Both the position numbers and the translations under genes were made by a program. A model generated the notes under the pieces. The model saw only the letters and a program-made list of their open reading frames with translations, ran no database searches and was not told where the DNA came from. Positions 30,531-30,941 of a DNA stretch of 30,941 nt are shown piece by piece (the stretch's first letter is position 1; each line of letters opens with the position of its first letter). The stretch covers positions 1 to 30,941 of IMG/VR virus record IMGVR_UViG_3300030406_000634; one strand, written 5' to 3'. The DNA comes from a virus.

Positions 30531-30941
30531 ATGCTCGACCCATTAACAATTAGTGCCGCCGTTGCAACAGCTAACACGGCATTTAATGGGTTGAAGCGTG
30601 CTTTTCAGGTTGGCAAAGATATTCAGAGTATGGGGAATGACTTATCCAAATGGATGAGTGCCGCATCAGATATCGAAAACGCACAGAAGAGAGCTAAGAA
30701 TCCTTCTTTCATTACTAAACTTACACGCAGAGGTAGTATTGAACAAGAAGCTGTTGAAGCACTGACTGCTAAGAAACGACTCGAAGAACAGCGATACGAA
30801 CTCCAACAGTTTATTAAGTTTAGGCATGGTGTTAATGCATGGAATGAACTTCTTAAAATGGAAGCAGACATACGCAAACGTAGGCAGAAAGAGATATATG
30901 ATAAACAAGTATTGCGACAAAAGATAATTACAGTTATCGTT
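30531..30941 (+). CDS. Partial gene at the right edge, 137 codons visible
   Basis: Open from ATG 30531 to the end of the window without stop. The start MLDPLTISAAVATANTAFNG is followed by a helix (GLKRAFQVGKDIQSMGNDL) and a long Lys/Arg/Glu-rich helical region up to RRQKEIYDKQVL. The visible end is hydrophobic (IITVIV), which suggests the start of a membrane segment. Similar proteins occur after fibre genes in marine podoviruses; a role in lysis or tail is possible but unproven. There is no clear ribosome binding site; 9 bases separate it from the previous stop. Confidence 0.65.
   Translation, partial: MLDPLTISAAVATANTAFNGLKRAFQVGKDIQSMGNDLSKWMSAASDIENAQKRAKNPSFITKLTRRGSIEQEAVEALTAKKRLEEQRYELQQFIKFRHGVNAWNELLKMEADIRKRRQKEIYDKQVLRQKIITVIV

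Noticed and set aside
1-30941. tRNA genes, CRISPR arrays, insertion sequences, integrase
   Set aside because: No T-loop-like GTTCGANNC motif was noticed outside coding sequence, and no spaced direct repeats, transposase or recombinase motif was found by reading.
30531-30941. Holin or endolysin assignment for the right-edge gene
   Set aside because: Only the beginning of a possible membrane helix is visible and no catalytic motif; evidence is insufficient.

Overview
The window looks like part, possibly most, of the genome of an uncultured tailed phage with a short (podovirus, T7-type) tail. The DNA is AT-rich, genes are packed with ATGA and TAATG overlaps, and strong Shine-Dalgarno sites (AGGAGGT, GGAGANAACT) precede most genes. 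I recognise several small conserved proteins from marine phages, so a marine (alpha)proteobacterial host is my inference; nothing here proves the host. No tRNA, CRISPR array, integrase, DNA polymerase, RNA polymerase or recognisable endolysin is visible.

Left arm (149-7764, leftward). From about 6.6 kb down to 0.15 kb lies a long run of small early-type genes. Many are of unknown function, three are HTH/winged-helix candidates and one is a zinc ribbon. There is also a complete recombination kit: a PDDEXK Holliday-junction-resolvase-like nuclease, a YqaJ/lambda-exonuclease-like nuclease, a 73-residue linker gene, a Rad52/ERF-type single-strand annealing protein and an SSB-like protein with an acidic DDEIPF tail. 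A separate 250-residue unknown gene (7012-7764) is followed by a tiny one-helix membrane peptide gene (6887-6955).

Control region (6623-7011 and 7765-8296). Two non-coding stretches flank the 250-residue gene. Both are unusually rich in base-paired elements. One holds an 88-nt hairpin of four stacked helices; the other holds a 159-nt closed multi-helix element. A sigma70-type promoter at 8256-8284 drives rightward transcription.

Right arm (8297-30941, rightward). First come the terminase small subunit, a cassette of five short very basic proteins (one overprinted by a second reading frame), a small 67-residue protein and the terminase large subunit. These are followed by a small CFGGGG protein, the T7 gp8-like portal, a Bbp19-like protein, scaffold, a gp13-like GNAT protein, the major capsid protein, a small capsid-associated protein, tail tubular proteins A and B, a gp14-like internal protein and two giant internal virion proteins. 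The arm ends with a tail fibre carrying a self-cleaving S74 chaperone, a second fibre-like protein, an 83-residue protein and a truncated gene.

The most striking signals are the structured non-coding elements around 6.6-8.3 kb and a sharp change in the use of the pentamer GCWGC. It is almost absent from the first 28 kb but abundant in the distal fibre region (about 28.3-30.0 kb), which marks that stretch as a recently acquired host-range module.
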